A stretch of 64,000 nucleotides of DNA from CAYWKS01 sp964458935 (GCA_964458935.1 CAYWKS010000001.1:124001-188000), one strand, 5' to 3'; counted from the first letter of the stretch, positions 40,720 through 50,830 are shown. Program-made: numbers and translations. Notes: generated by a model from the sequence alone, not told the origin.

Positions 40720-43700
40720 TCATCCCGCCGCGGTGTTGATGCTCGCCCGGCGGGTGCGGCTGGCTTGATGGTGGCCGAGGGCCGCGCGGCGCATGTCCCA
40801 GACGATCATGTACAACGTTGGCACGAGCAGGAGCGTGATCAGCGTCGCGAACACCACGCCGAACCCCAGGCTCACCGCCATGGGGATGAGGAACTGGGCC
40901 TGGAGCGATTGCTCGAGGATCATCGGCATGAGCCCGCCGAAGGTCGTCAAGGTCGTGAGCAGGATGGGCCGGAAGCGGCGGGTGCCGGCTTCCTCGATCA
41001 CTTCGGCGACGCTCGCGCCTTCGCGCCGCCGGCGGTTGATCAGGTCGATCATGATCAGCGAGTCGTTGACCACGACGCCGGTCAGCGCGACGATGCCGAA
41101 GAACGACATGAAACTCAAGGGGATGGCCTCGAACGGCCCGCCGAACGCGAGGCTGACGAAGGCCATCGACATGTGTCCCAGCACCGCCCCGACCAGGCCG
41201 AACGGTATCGCGACCATGATGATCAGCGGCTGGACATAGCTTCGGAACTGGGCGGCGAGCAGGGCGTAGATCGCGAGCAGCGCGACGGCGAAGTTGCCCT
41301 GCAGGCTGGACATCGCGTCGTTCTTCTCCTTCTCCTCGCCTTCCATGCTCCACGTCAGGCCCGGGTGCCGCCGCATCAGGTCCGGCAGGAACCGGGCGCG
41401 CAGCTCGTTGTTGATCTGGTTGCTGCTGGTGACCGCCTCGTCGGTTTCGGCGGTGATGGCAACGGTCCGCCGGCGATCGGTGCGGTAGATCACGGCGTAG
41501 TCGCGGCTGTACACGAGTTCGGCGACGTCGGTGAAGGGCGTTTCGGTGCCGTCGGGCAGCCGCATCCGCATGCGATCGACCTGTTCGAGGCTGCGTCGCT
41601 CGTCCTCGGAGTAGCGGACCATGACCTTGATCTCATCGCGGCCGCGCTGGATGCGCTGCGACTCGTTGCCGTGGAAGGCACTGCGGAGCTGCCGCGCCAC
41701 GTCCTCGCGGCGCAGCCCCAGCGCCCGGCCGAGCGGGGTCAGCCCGACCACCTCGATCTGCCGCTTGCCCTCGACGAGGTTGTCGGAGATGTCGGCCACG
41801 CCGTCGTAGCCCCGGAGGAACTGCTCCATCTGATCGGCGGCGCGTTCGAGGGTGGCGCGGTTGCGGTGGGCGAGCTCGATGCTGATCGCGTCGGAGGCGA
41901 GGAACTGGCCGGAGAACTTCAGCGCGGTCGCGCCGGGCACCTCGCCGACGACCTCGCGCCAGCGGTTGGCCAGGTCGACGCTCGAGATGTTGCGCTGCTC
42001 GCTGCCGAGCAGCTCGATGTTGATCTCGCCGAGGTGCCCGCCGGAGCTTTCGCGGCTCATCGCGCCGCCCCGCTGCTCCATCTGCCCGATCATCGGGTGC
42101 GAGCCGACCGTGGCGATCATGTGCTTGAACAGCGGCGGGCCGTTGGGGTCGCCGAACTCGGCCTCGACCTTGCGGGCGGCGTCCTCCATCCGCTGGAGGA
42201 TGGCCTCGGTCTGCGCGGCGCGGGTGCCCTGGGGCATGGTCAGCGCGGCGACGATGTTGTCGGCTTCGATCTGCGGGAAGAACTCCTGCTTGATGTGCCC
42301 GCCCCCGACGAACGCGCCGGTGACGGTCAGCACGGCCACGCCGACCGCGAGGGTGGCGTACCGCCAGCGGACCGCGACCCGCAGGACGGGCGCGTAATAC
42401 CGCTCGATGACGTGGTTCAAGCTGCGCCGCACGAGCGCCTGGAATCGGGCGATCACCCCGCCGTGCCCGCCGATCCGGCCGCCCGACAGGTGCGACGGCA
42501 GGACGAGAAACGCCTCGATCAGCGAGATGAGCAGGACGCTGATCACGACGATCGGGATCAGCCGCAGGATCTGGAACCACGTGCCCTCGCCCATGAGCAG
42601 GGGGAAGAACGCGGCGATGGTCGTGGCGATGGCCATGGTGACCGGGGCGGCCATCTCGCGGACGCCGCGGATCGCCGCTTCCAGGCGCGTCGCGTCCTTG
42701 TCCTGTTGGCGGTGCGCGAAGATCGCCTCGCCGACCACGATCGCGTCGTCCACCACGATCCCGAGCACGACGATGAACGCGAACAGCGAGATCATGTTCA
42801 CCGACACGTCGAAGTGCGGCAGGAGCACGAACGCCCCGAGGAAGGACATCGGGATGCCCATCATCGTCCAGAACGCCAGCCTGAGATCGAGGAAGCACGC
42901 GAGGATGATGAACACCAGCACCAGCCCGATCCCGCCGTTCCGCAGCAGCAGGTTGATGCGGTCCTTCAGCAGCAGCGCCTGGTTGTTGTACTCGGCGATC
43001 CCCATGCCCTCGGGCAGGCGATCGGCCATCAGGTCGGCGTAGCGGCTGACCGTCTTGGCGATCTCGAGCGTGTCCTGCTCGCCGACGCGGAAGATGTCCA
43101 GCAGCACCGCGGGCTGGCCGTTGAACCGGACCGCCTCGTCGGTATCCTCGAACCCGTCGATCACGCGGGCCACGTCGCCGATGCGGACGCTGGTGCCGTC
43201 GGGCCGGGTGAGGATGACCACGTCCTCGTACTCGCCGCCGCGATAGCGCTGGCCCTTGGTGCGGACGAGGATCTCGCCGCCATCGGTCTTGATCGTGCCC
43301 GCGGGCAGGTCGAGCGAGGACCGCCGCACGGCGGCGGCGACCTGCTCGAAGCTCAGGTCATGCCGCCGCAAGGCGCGTTCGGAGACCTCGATGCTGATCT
43401 CGTAGGGCGGCAGGCCGCTCACGTTCACCGTCGAGATGCCACGCGGCGGCCGGATCGCGGTGACCACGCCCTCCCACCACGAGTTGTGCGCCGACGCCAT
43501 CCGCGACGCCCGGCCGGTCGTCAGGTCGTCGCGGACGGTCTCGGCCTGCTCCTTCAGCGTGCGACGCGGCACGTCCCCGTACAACGCCAACTGCAGCACC
43601 TGCGTCCGGTTGGAGAACTGCATGACCTGAGGCTCTTCCGCCTCCTCGGGGAAGGTCGTGATGCGGTCGACGGCCTGTTTCACGTCGTCCAGCGCCTTGT

Positions 43701-44058
43701 CCATGTCCGCGTACCGCTGGAACTCGACGAAGATCGTTCCAACGCCCTCGGTGGCCACGGCGTTGATCTTCTTGACGTAGTCGACTTCCTTGACCGCCTC
43801 CTCGACCCGCTGGCAGATCGACTGCTCCACGTCATCGGGCGTGGCCCCGGGGTGCGGGACGGTCACGGTGATCCAGTTGATCTCGAGTTCCGGGAAGAAC
43901 TCGATCTTCATCTGTGACAGGCTGAGCAGGCCCGCGACGATCAGGAAGAGCATGACGAGGTTGGCCGCGACGTGGTTGGACGCGAACCACGACAACAACC
44001 CGCGCCGCGGCGGGTGCGGGTCGAGCGGCGTGCTGTCGTGGGACTGCTCAGGCGCCAT
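40720..44058 (-). CDS. RND efflux transporter (HAE1/AcrB-like)
   Basis: A 1112-residue inner-membrane pump with the RND architecture: one span near residue 30, a large periplasmic domain, five spans (about 355-510), a further span near 550, a second periplasmic domain and a final block of spans (about 910-1080). Family marks are the N-terminal KIEFFPELE, the TM4 proton-relay pair in GIVVDDAIVVGEAI and the FFPLLMGEG segment. It exports hydrophobic drugs or metabolites using proton motive force. It starts 6 bases after the membrane-fusion gene stop, as last gene of a TetR-OMF-MFP-RND operon. Substrate unknown. Confidence 0.95.
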   Translation of the reverse strand: MAPEQSHDSTPLDPHPPRRGLLSWFASNHVAANLVMLFLIVAGLLSLSQMKIEFFPELEINWITVTVPHPGATPDDVEQSICQRVEEAVKEVDYVKKINAVATEGVGTIFVEFQRYADMDKALDDVKQAVDRITTFPEEAEEPQVMQFSNRTQVLQLALYGDVPRRTLKEQAETVRDDLTTGRASRMASAHNSWWEGVVTAIRPPRGISTVNVSGLPPYEISIEVSERALRRHDLSFEQVAAAVRRSSLDLPAGTIKTDGGEILVRTKGQRYRGGEYEDVVILTRPDGTSVRIGDVARVIDGFEDTDEAVRFNGQPAVLLDIFRVGEQDTLEIAKTVSRYADLMADRLPEGMGIAEYNNQALLLKDRINLLLRNGGIGLVLVFIILACFLDLRLAFWTMMGIPMSFLGAFVLLPHFDVSVNMISLFAFIVVLGIVVDDAIVVGEAIFAHRQQDKDATRLEAAIRGVREMAAPVTMAIATTIAAFFPLLMGEGTWFQILRLIPIVVISVLLISLIEAFLVLPSHLSGGRIGGHGGVIARFQALVRRSLNHVIERYYAPVLRVAVRWRYATLAVGVAVLTVTGAFVGGGHIKQEFFPQIEADNIVAALTMPQGTRAAQTEAILQRMEDAARKVEAEFGDPNGPPLFKHMIATVGSHPMIGQMEQRGGAMSRESSGGHLGEINIELLGSEQRNISSVDLANRWREVVGEVPGATALKFSGQFLASDAISIELAHRNRATLERAADQMEQFLRGYDGVADISDNLVEGKRQIEVVGLTPLGRALGLRREDVARQLRSAFHGNESQRIQRGRDEIKVMVRYSEDERRSLEQVDRMRMRLPDGTETPFTDVAELVYSRDYAVIYRTDRRRTVAITAETDEAVTSSNQINNELRARFLPDLMRRHPGLTWSMEGEEKEKNDAMSSLQGNFAVALLAIYALLAAQFRSYVQPLIIMVAIPFGLVGAVLGHMSMAFVSLAFGGPFEAIPLSFMSFFGIVALTGVVVNDSLIMIDLINRRRREGASVAEVIEEAGTRRFRPILLTTLTTFGGLMPMILEQSLQAQFLIPMAVSLGFGVVFATLITLLLVPTLYMIVWDMRRAALGHHQASRTRRASINTAAG

Positions 44059-44064
44059 CGGTCA

Positions 44065-45441
44065 CTACTCCGCCGCAGCCCCGGTCAACTGAAGCTCGGC
44101 GGAACGCTGCTGGACGGCGGCGCCCATGGCTCGCGCCACGTCGGCGTCCACCCGGACGCGCATCCCCTCGGTCACCACGTCGAGCAGGCTGGTGACCACC
44201 GCCTCGCCGCCCTCCAGGCCTTGCACGATGTAAGCGCGATCGCGGTCGGCTCGCACGACCTCGACCTCGCGGGTGACCAGGCGGCCCACCGCGAACGGCG
44301 CCGGGGCATTGGCGTCCTCGCCGGCGACCCGCAGGTCCGTGGCGACCCAGAGCGAGTCGGGCCCCCGCAGGGCGTGGCGCGGCACGGAGACGACGTCGCG
44401 GAGGGTGCGGCCTTCGATGGCCACGTCGACGAACATGCCCGGGATCAGCCGCCGCGTGCCGTCGACCGATTCCGTGCGGTCGACCTCGACCACGACGTCG
44501 ACCAGCCGCGACTGCGGATCGATGCGGCCGGCGGTGCGGACGGCGCGACCGTGCCACTGGTGCTCGCGACCGCCGAAGGCGGCGCTCAGCTCGACCCGCG
44601 CACCGGGCGACCCGGTCGTCTCGCCCGCCAGCTCGAACCACGGCAGGTGGCGGTCCTCCATGGGCACGACGACCTTCATCCGATCCGACGCGTACACCGA
44701 GGCCAGGGGCTGGCCGACCGTGACATACTGGCCGACGTCGACGCTCTCGCTGATGACGCGGCCGGCGAACGGGACGCTGATCTGGGTGCGCTGCAGTTGG
44801 AGCTGGGCCTCGCGGAGGCGCGACTTCGCCGCGGCCACCTCCGCCCTCGCCGAGGCCAGTTGCCACTCGGCCGACTCGACCGCCGACCGCGCCCGCTGCA
44901 CCTGCGGCTCGCGCGAGACCAGCGGCGGGATGGGCGACTCGCCGTGCGTCTTGCGCCATTCCCGCTTGGCGACGTCGGCCTCGGCCTGCTCGATCTGCAG
45001 GTTCGTCCGCGCCGACTGGCGCATCGACCGGGTCTCGGCCACACGCGCTTCGGCGGTGGCGACGGCCGCCTCGGCCTGCTCCACCGCCAACTTGTAGTCG
45101 ATCTTCTCGATCCGGATCAGCGGCGTGTTCGCGTCGAACCGCCCGCCGTCGGTCACCTCCGACGCCATGAACGTGACCTTGCCGGCCACCTGCGGGACGA
45201 GGTCGATGCGGACGAGCGGCTCGACGCTGCCGTGGCCGGTCACGATCACCGGCTCATCCCCGCGCCCGGCGAGGTGCACCTGCACCAGCGGGCCCACCGC
45301 CTCCTGCTCGGTCCGCTGCGGCGGGGTCTTGCTCTGGATCAGCAGCGCCGAGACGGCCACGCCGATGCCCAGGATGAGCAGCACGGCGAGCACCTGCAGC
45401 GCGACACGCGATTGACGGCGAGGTTGCGAATCGGTGGTCAT
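44065..45441 (-). CDS. RND periplasmic adaptor (membrane fusion protein)
   Basis: A 458-residue HlyD/AcrA-type adaptor. A single N-terminal hydrophobic segment (about residues 14-34) anchors it in the inner membrane. The lipoyl halves (VEPLVRIDLVPQVAGKV and QRTQISVPFAGRVISESVDVG) flank a long helical hairpin (about 110-205), followed by a beta-barrel domain and a membrane-proximal domain with VVSVPRHALRG. It bridges the pump and the outer-membrane channel. ATG at 45441 overlaps the stop of the channel gene by four bases (ATGA), with AGGAGG in the end of that gene. Confidence 0.93.
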   Translation of the reverse strand: MTTDSQPRRQSRVALQVLAVLLILGIGVAVSALLIQSKTPPQRTEQEAVGPLVQVHLAGRGDEPVIVTGHGSVEPLVRIDLVPQVAGKVTFMASEVTDGGRFDANTPLIRIEKIDYKLAVEQAEAAVATAEARVAETRSMRQSARTNLQIEQAEADVAKREWRKTHGESPIPPLVSREPQVQRARSAVESAEWQLASARAEVAAAKSRLREAQLQLQRTQISVPFAGRVISESVDVGQYVTVGQPLASVYASDRMKVVVPMEDRHLPWFELAGETTGSPGARVELSAAFGGREHQWHGRAVRTAGRIDPQSRLVDVVVEVDRTESVDGTRRLIPGMFVDVAIEGRTLRDVVSVPRHALRGPDSLWVATDLRVAGEDANAPAPFAVGRLVTREVEVVRADRDRAYIVQGLEGGEAVVTSLLDVVTEGMRVRVDADVARAMGAAVQQRSAELQLTGAAAE

Positions 45442-46928
45442 GGTTCCTGTACCTCCTGCGCCGGGGGCGAAGTCCGCAGTTCCGGCGGCTGGGCGATCCA
45501 ATCCCCGCCCAGCGCCAGGTAGAGATTCACGCGCGCGTCCCACAAGACCTGCTGCGTCGCGTAGAGCCGGTCCTGCGCGTCTCGACGACGCCGTTCCACC
45601 TCCAGCACGATCAGCAGATTGGTCACGCCCGCTTCATACTGTTCCCGGGCGAGGTCCTCGGCGGCGAGCGCCTCGGCGACCTGTTCCTTGAGCTGGGCGT
45701 AGCGTCGTCGCGCGGTGCTCTCGCGGACCAGCGCGTCCTCGACCTCGCGCATGGCGGTCAGCACGGCGCCGGCGTACTCGGCGGCGGCGGCCTGGGCCCG
45801 CGCCTCGGCCGCCTCCACGTTCGCACGCAGCGCCCCGCCGCGGAAGACCTTCATCGACAGCTCGGTCGCCAGCGACCAGATCAGCGTATCAGGCGCCGGG
45901 TACACGTCCTCGAAGTCCGAGCCCTGGTAACCGCCGGAGGCCGCGATCGTGAGGTCGGGCAGCATGTCGGCGATGGCCTGGCCGATGCCCGCCTGCTGCG
46001 CCATGGCCGCCAACTGCGTCGAGCGCAGGTCCGGCCGCCGATCCAGCAGCCACGCGGGCAGGCCCGCCGGCGGAGCGTCCAACGGCGGCAGCTCGGCCAG
46101 CGTGTCGGCGATCGGCCCGCCCGTGCCCGGTTGACGGCCGACCAGCACGTCCAGCGCGTGACGCGCCTGAGCAACCAGGAACTCCAACTCGGGGATCCGG
46201 GCGCGGGCGCCGGCGAGGTTCTCCCGTGCCAGGCGCAGCTCCACCGCGGTGGTCACGCCCGCCTCGTACCGCTGCTCGGTGATCTCCCGGGTGCGCTCGA
46301 AGCTCTCGACGGTCTCGTACGCCAGCTCGAGCTGACGCTGGGCGATAGCCAGCCGGGCACGCGTCCGCACGATCGAGGCAACGACCGAGTGGATCACGGC
46401 CTGTCGATTGGCCAGCGATGATTGGAGGTCGAACTCGGCGCGCTGCTGGCCGCGGCGGAGCCGACCGAACAGGTCCGCCTGCCACGCGACGGTGCCCTGG
46501 GCGGTCCAAGTGGTCGATCGGGAGGTGAAGCGAGGCCCTTCGAAGGCGAAGGTGTTCTGTCGGCGATCGCGGGCCCCGCTGATGTCGAGCGACGGCAGCC
46601 GCTGGCCCAGGGCCACGCCGAGCAGCGCCTGGGCTTCCATGGCCCGGGCCGCCGCCACGTGCAGGTCCGTGTTGTGCTGCATCGCGCGATCGATCAGGCG
46701 ATCAATGTGCGGATCGTCGAAAGACGACCACCATTCGGTCATCTCGGGCGGGGCGGCGTTGGGGTCGGCCGGGGCGTCGGCATGGGCGAACCGGTCGGAT
46801 GCGTCGGCGACGCTCGCCGGCCGCGCCGGGTCCGGGCCGAGCATGCACCCGCCCGCCGCCAGCATCCACGCCGAGGCGATGCCCACCGCGCCGGTCCACG
46901 CCATGATTCGCCGGTGATGCATCTTCAT
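45438..46928 (-). CDS. Outer-membrane efflux lipoprotein (TolC/NodT family)
   Basis: A 496-residue outer-membrane factor of the NodT type: a lipoprotein signal with lipobox AAGGC (Cys28), WWSSFDDPHIDRLIDRA at the start of the first repeat, and two long coiled-coil repeats of the outer-membrane efflux fold (ITEQRYEAGVTTAVELRLAREN and AREQYEAGVTNLLIVLEVE, the paired YxxG motifs). RRPDLRSTQLAAMAQQ is typical. It forms the exit duct for the downstream RND pump. ATG overlaps the tetR stop by four bases, and the gene is coupled at both ends. Confidence 0.93.
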   Translation of the reverse strand: MKMHHRRIMAWTGAVGIASAWMLAAGGCMLGPDPARPASVADASDRFAHADAPADPNAAPPEMTEWWSSFDDPHIDRLIDRAMQHNTDLHVAAARAMEAQALLGVALGQRLPSLDISGARDRRQNTFAFEGPRFTSRSTTWTAQGTVAWQADLFGRLRRGQQRAEFDLQSSLANRQAVIHSVVASIVRTRARLAIAQRQLELAYETVESFERTREITEQRYEAGVTTAVELRLARENLAGARARIPELEFLVAQARHALDVLVGRQPGTGGPIADTLAELPPLDAPPAGLPAWLLDRRPDLRSTQLAAMAQQAGIGQAIADMLPDLTIAASGGYQGSDFEDVYPAPDTLIWSLATELSMKVFRGGALRANVEAAEARAQAAAAEYAGAVLTAMREVEDALVRESTARRRYAQLKEQVAEALAAEDLAREQYEAGVTNLLIVLEVERRRRDAQDRLYATQQVLWDARVNLYLALGGDWIAQPPELRTSPPAQEVQEP

Positions 46929-47632
46929 GCCTCCTTCTCCGCAAGCTGACCGATCGCCGCCATCGAGAACTCCACGATGTGATCGATCGCCTGACCCAGG
47001 TCGATGGTAAGCCCTTCGGGCAGCGGTCCATCGCCGAACAGCCGCTTCATCTGCAGTACATGCAGCAACTGACCGGCGAGGCTGAACAGGCACAACACCG
47101 CCCGCTCCCGCGTCAGGCCCGGGCACAGCCGCGTCAACGCGTCAGCGACCGCCGCGGCCACCGGCTCGATCATCTCCCGCGCGAACATGCCCTGCGGCAG
47201 CAGCGGTTCACTCATCTCCCGCACGTAAAACCGCAGCATCCGTTCGCCCCGCTGGGGTGTGTCGATCATCGGCTTGACCAGCGAGACCGCCAACGCCCGG
47301 ACCAACTGCTCCACCGTGGGGTCGGGCTGGCTCATGACCCGCTCGACCGCCGCCAGCCGCGCCTCGCGCATGTCCACGAGCATACGCTGCCAGACCGCCA
47401 CGTAGAGGTTCTCCTTCCCGCCAAAGTGGTAGTTCACGCTGGCGAGGTTCGCCCCGGCTTCGCCGGTCAGATCGCGAACCGAGGTGTTGGCGAAGCCCTG
47501 CTCGGCGAACAGACGCTCGGCCGCATCGATCAGCCGGCGCCGCGTCGCCGCCGCCCCGGATTCGGGCATGGGATCGGCCGCACTGCCCGGCGATGGCATC
47601 CGCGAAGCCGTGTTTGATGCGTCAGATAACAT
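46925..47632 (-). CDS. TetR/AcrR family regulator of the efflux operon
   Basis: A 235-residue repressor. The N-terminal HTH (about residues 28-75) shows TRRRLIDAAERLFAEQGF, TSVRDLTGEAGANLASVNYHFGGKENLY, a standard TetR helix-turn-helix and recognition helix. The C-terminal ligand-binding domain has QRGERMLRFYVREMSEP, like the CecR/DUF1956 group. It is the first gene of the operon and overlaps the outer-membrane factor gene, so it most likely controls its own operon. ATG at 47632 has AAGGG 6 bases upstream; later Met codons are in frame. AT-rich operator-like repeats lie upstream. Confidence 0.92.
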   Translation of the reverse strand: MLSDASNTASRMPSPGSAADPMPESGAAATRRRLIDAAERLFAEQGFANTSVRDLTGEAGANLASVNYHFGGKENLYVAVWQRMLVDMREARLAAVERVMSQPDPTVEQLVRALAVSLVKPMIDTPQRGERMLRFYVREMSEPLLPQGMFAREMIEPVAAAVADALTRLCPGLTRERAVLCLFSLAGQLLHVLQMKRLFGDGPLPEGLTIDLGQAIDHIVEFSMAAIGQLAEKEA

Positions 47633-47643
47633 GACAGACCCTT

Positions 47644-47715
47644 AACATACGATTGAAACGTAAATATAAAACATATGTTCACCCCATGGCGGTGTCAACA
47701 TTTCACACGCATGTT
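47644..47715. promoter_or_regulatory. Operator-like AACATRYG repeats before tetR
   Basis: Three copies of one motif in a low-GC patch: AACATACG (47644-47651), the perfect palindrome AACATATGTT (47670-47679), and the complement of AACATGCG as CGCATGTT (47708-47715). They start 12 bases upstream of the tetR ATG and are good candidates for the TetR binding site. Confidence 0.45.
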
Positions 47716-47846
47716 TTAATCGACAGATGGAACCCCCGGTTTGAGTGGGCGGTAACCCCAATGGGCGCGCCGCATTGACGCGGCCGCCGATCAGTCGCCG
47801 CCCGTTGCCGCGGCGGCGGACCGGCGGATGTCACGTCGCCCCCCAC

Positions 47847-49235
47847 TCACCAGGTGAAGTACGCCGTGAACGTCAACTTGCTCTGCTCGCGGGCCTTGAC
47901 GGGAACCGCGAACTCGACCGTCTGCGCGTCGACCTTCTCAAACTCGTGGCTGGCCTCGCGGATCTGCCCGTTCGGCCGATGCAGGTGCTGACGCACCAGG
48001 ATCTCCACATCCTGGTCCTTGTGGTTGCGCAGCTCGATCTCGATCCGCTGCTGCATCCACCGCGGACCCGACCGCTGATCGGCCACCTTGTATTCACCGA
48101 CCAGGTCGAACGCGTCCCCGACATAGAGCTTGAGCTGCTCATCGCGTGGCGTGTGGGCGATCAGGTCTTCACCGATGAACTCGGTGTCGTCGCCGTCGCG
48201 CTTGTACAGCCGCACCTTGCCCTTGGGCAGGGCCATGCCCAGGTTCGACGCCTCGTCGTTCGTGAACTCGATGAATACGTTGACCTTGTAAAGGTCCTCA
48301 TCGCCGTAGCGGCGCTGCCAGTGCCGGCCATGCGGCTCGAAGACGTACCGCTTGGTGACCGGCACCGCACCGGCGGACAGCAACTCGATCTGCTTCATCT
48401 GGTTGTCGGCGACCGTGGTCTTGCGGCCGAGCGTGTAGAGGTGGTACTCGAAAAAGCTCTTCTCCTGGAAGCCCGCCGCGTCGGCACGTACTTCCGCGGC
48501 CATGACCTGCGGCCCGGCGCGTTTCGGTTCGTCGCGAACCTTCCGCACGTCGCCGGCGATCAGCTTCACCGACGCCTCGCGGTACGTCGCGCCCGACTGG
48601 TTGTTGAGCGTCACCCAGCCGCCCAGGTCCAGCGTCGATTCGTCGTCGCTGAGCACGGCGTTGTAGTCGGCCTCCCAACTCATCCCCGACGTCTGGTAGG
48701 TGATCTGCAGGTCGTGGTCGCCGGGCTTGGCCGTCTGCACCCGCCACACCAGCGTCGGCCGCGTCAGCAGGCCCTCCGGCAGCTTGCCAAACTCGATGTT
48801 CGTCACGTTGTCCGGCCGCTGGACCATGTACAACTGGTCGCTGCCCTGAAGGACAAGCTGGCGGCCGTCGTAGCTGAGCAGCGTGCCCTCGTACCGCGAT
48901 CCGTCCTCGGTCATCACCGCCAGCTCGCGGTCGACGTACTTGTCCAGCAGCTTGTCGGCCGAAACGAGGTCGAACGCGTAGTTCTGTTCGAGCACGCGGG
49001 TGCCCGCCGGATCGGTCAGGCTGCGGAAGTGCACGCTGGCCGGATCGATCCGCCTGGCCACGTCGGTGAACCGCAGCGTGTGCCGCGGCTGGGGGATCGC
49101 CATCTCGCGCACCTCCTTCACCACGGCGAAGTCGTTGTTGTAGACGGTGAGCGAGACACCCGGATCAGCGACGGCGGGGCAACCGACGCCGACGATCAGC
49201 ACGACACAGGCAACGAGGCTCAGGCGACGAGGCAT
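47847..49235 (-). CDS. DUF4139 domain exported protein
   Basis: A 462-residue protein with a signal peptide (about residues 1-23, ends PAVA-DP). The mature protein starts with VSLTVYNNDFAVVKE, then has a beta-sandwich region (VTNIEFGKLPEGLLTRPTL) and the DUF4139-type segment WEADYNAVLSDDE, GWVTLNNQSGATY, and a C-terminal EIELRNHKDQDVEILVRQHL. The family is found in many bacteria and has no known function; related eukaryotic-like domains bind proteins. ATG at 49235 is chosen because AAGGA lies 7 bases upstream; a Met at 49298 would add a poor signal. It stands apart from the efflux operon (214-base gap). Confidence 0.8.
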   Translation of the reverse strand: MPRRLSLVACVVLIVGVGCPAVADPGVSLTVYNNDFAVVKEVREMAIPQPRHTLRFTDVARRIDPASVHFRSLTDPAGTRVLEQNYAFDLVSADKLLDKYVDRELAVMTEDGSRYEGTLLSYDGRQLVLQGSDQLYMVQRPDNVTNIEFGKLPEGLLTRPTLVWRVQTAKPGDHDLQITYQTSGMSWEADYNAVLSDDESTLDLGGWVTLNNQSGATYREASVKLIAGDVRKVRDEPKRAGPQVMAAEVRADAAGFQEKSFFEYHLYTLGRKTTVADNQMKQIELLSAGAVPVTKRYVFEPHGRHWQRRYGDEDLYKVNVFIEFTNDEASNLGMALPKGKVRLYKRDGDDTEFIGEDLIAHTPRDEQLKLYVGDAFDLVGEYKVADQRSGPRWMQQRIEIELRNHKDQDVEILVRQHLHRPNGQIREASHEFEKVDAQTVEFAVPVKAREQSKLTFTAYFTW

Positions 49236-49362
49236 GGCTTGTCCTTTCAGTGGGCACACCGCGAGGATAACCCCTCGCCTGGTGTTAGACGAGCGCATTG
49301 CTCCGCGGTTCCCACATCGGATCAGGTCACGCCGGCCTTGCGAGCCCGCCCCGCGACCGGCG

Positions 49363-50745
49363 TCAGCGACGTTCGTAGTGGAAGACGCTGCCCCCCTCGC
49401 GACCGCAATCCGAGCAGACTTCGGCTTGAACGCCCCAGCCCGCGAAGAACCGCCGCCCGCAGGCGCTGCACGTGGTCATCGGCAGGGCCGCGACCGCGTG
49501 CCGGCCGCTCGTCGCATCGATGCCGTGCGGGTGCTCGTCCGCCTTATCGGCGGCGGCCAGGGCATCGGCGGGCACGTGGGCACCCCGCCCCCGGGCGACG
49601 GCGCTGCGCTCGGAGCGATACTTCAGCCGCAGACGCAATGCCTCGGCCTGCTCCTCGATCGCATCGGCCGACGACGCCTGCCCGTTGATCCGCGCCGCCA
49701 GTCGGGTCCCGATGGCCGCGGCATGCGTCGAGCCTTGCGCGGCGGCGTGCCCGGCGTACAGCGTCGCGCGGCCGAGCAGGCGATCCCGCGCTGCATCCGT
49801 CTGCGCCTGCGCGCAGAGGTTGAGATACCAGTTGGCCAGCGACGCGGCCTGCTCGCCGCCCAGCGTGTTGACCGGTTGGCAGGCCAGCTCGATCGGCCGT
49901 TGCACCGACGCCGGCAGGTGCGACGCGACCTCTGCGGTGATCAGCTCCGGCCGATCGAACGCGAGCAGGCAACAACCGGCGAGGCGTTGAGCCGTGGCCG
50001 CGCCCGGGTCGGCCTCGAACAGGGCGTGGTCCTTAACGAGCCCGGTCCAGTTCGCCTGCGCCTCGGCGAAGCGCTTCCGCTCCCGCTCGGCGCGCATCTT
50101 GAGCGGCTGCACGGCGTCGATGAATGCGTTCAACCGCTTGACCGATGCCAGGTTCTGCAGGTGCACGGCGGCTTGGAGCTTGGCCCGCGCGTGCCCGAAG
50201 ACCCGTTTGTAGACCGCCCATGCACGGGCCGCGTCGGCGTGGGCCGCGCCCGCGGCCGCGGCGACCTGCGGCGGGTCGGCCGCGCCCGCTTCCGCCGCCG
50301 CTTCGGCGTCCTGCAGTCGCTGCCGCGCCAGCTCCAACAGCGCCGATCCCAGCCGCTCGCCCTTGTCCAGGTGCGACGGGTGCTCGCTGTACGCGGTGTC
50401 GTACAACTCGACCAGCGCCTGAAGGCACCATGCCCGAAGCTGCGGCTTGCGGCATTGCAGCTTGCACAGCGCCTCGGCCGCCTGCGGGAAGCTCTCGATG
50501 TCCCCGGCGGCCACTTCGTGGGCCTTGCGGTACAGCAGTTCGGCCATGGCGGCCTGCGTCGTGCCGTCGGCCGCCCGGATCAGGTCATCGGCGAAGGCGA
50601 TCTTCTGTTGGATCGTGCCCAACCGGCTCTCACGCACGCCATAGGTTTGCTCGTACACCGCCCCCACATCCTCGGCGACCAGGGGGCCCGCCGTCAGCCA
50701 CAGCCCGACCAACATCCCTGTCATCGCGGCCAGTAAGCGTAGCAT
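49363..50745 (-). CDS. Secreted protein, IYEQLFG family member C, zinc ribbon C-terminus
   Basis: A 460-residue exported protein. Signal peptide about residues 1-24 (ends LVAE-DV), then VGAVYEQTYGVRESRL, the family module. The helical scaffold (about 40-310) has LYRKAHEVAAGD, LVELYDTAYSEHP, FDRPELITAEV and LANWYLNL, closely matching member D. After a variable linker the C-terminus carries a zinc ribbon: TTCSACGRRFFAGWGVQ then CSDCG, four cysteines in two CxxC pairs. A zinc ribbon on an exported protein is unusual. ATG at 50745 lies 78 bases after a probable promoter with a perfect TATAAT. It is immediately downstream of the DUF4139 gene's upstream region and next to member D. Confidence 0.78.
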   Translation of the reverse strand: MLRLLAAMTGMLVGLWLTAGPLVAEDVGAVYEQTYGVRESRLGTIQQKIAFADDLIRAADGTTQAAMAELLYRKAHEVAAGDIESFPQAAEALCKLQCRKPQLRAWCLQALVELYDTAYSEHPSHLDKGERLGSALLELARQRLQDAEAAAEAGAADPPQVAAAAGAAHADAARAWAVYKRVFGHARAKLQAAVHLQNLASVKRLNAFIDAVQPLKMRAERERKRFAEAQANWTGLVKDHALFEADPGAATAQRLAGCCLLAFDRPELITAEVASHLPASVQRPIELACQPVNTLGGEQAASLANWYLNLCAQAQTDAARDRLLGRATLYAGHAAAQGSTHAAAIGTRLAARINGQASSADAIEEQAEALRLRLKYRSERSAVARGRGAHVPADALAAADKADEHPHGIDATSGRHAVAALPMTTCSACGRRFFAGWGVQAEVCSDCGREGGSVFHYERR

Positions 50746-50830
50746 GGCGTCACTGCTTTCCCCGGGAATCCGGCAACGTGTTCGGTCTCGGATTCTGGCG
50801 GGCTTCCCGGATCAACCCGCCTGCACCCCG

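Noticed and set aside
40546..43917. Long plus-strand open frame opposite the RND gene
   Set aside because: Antisense shadow of the RND transporter; no start signal and biased composition.
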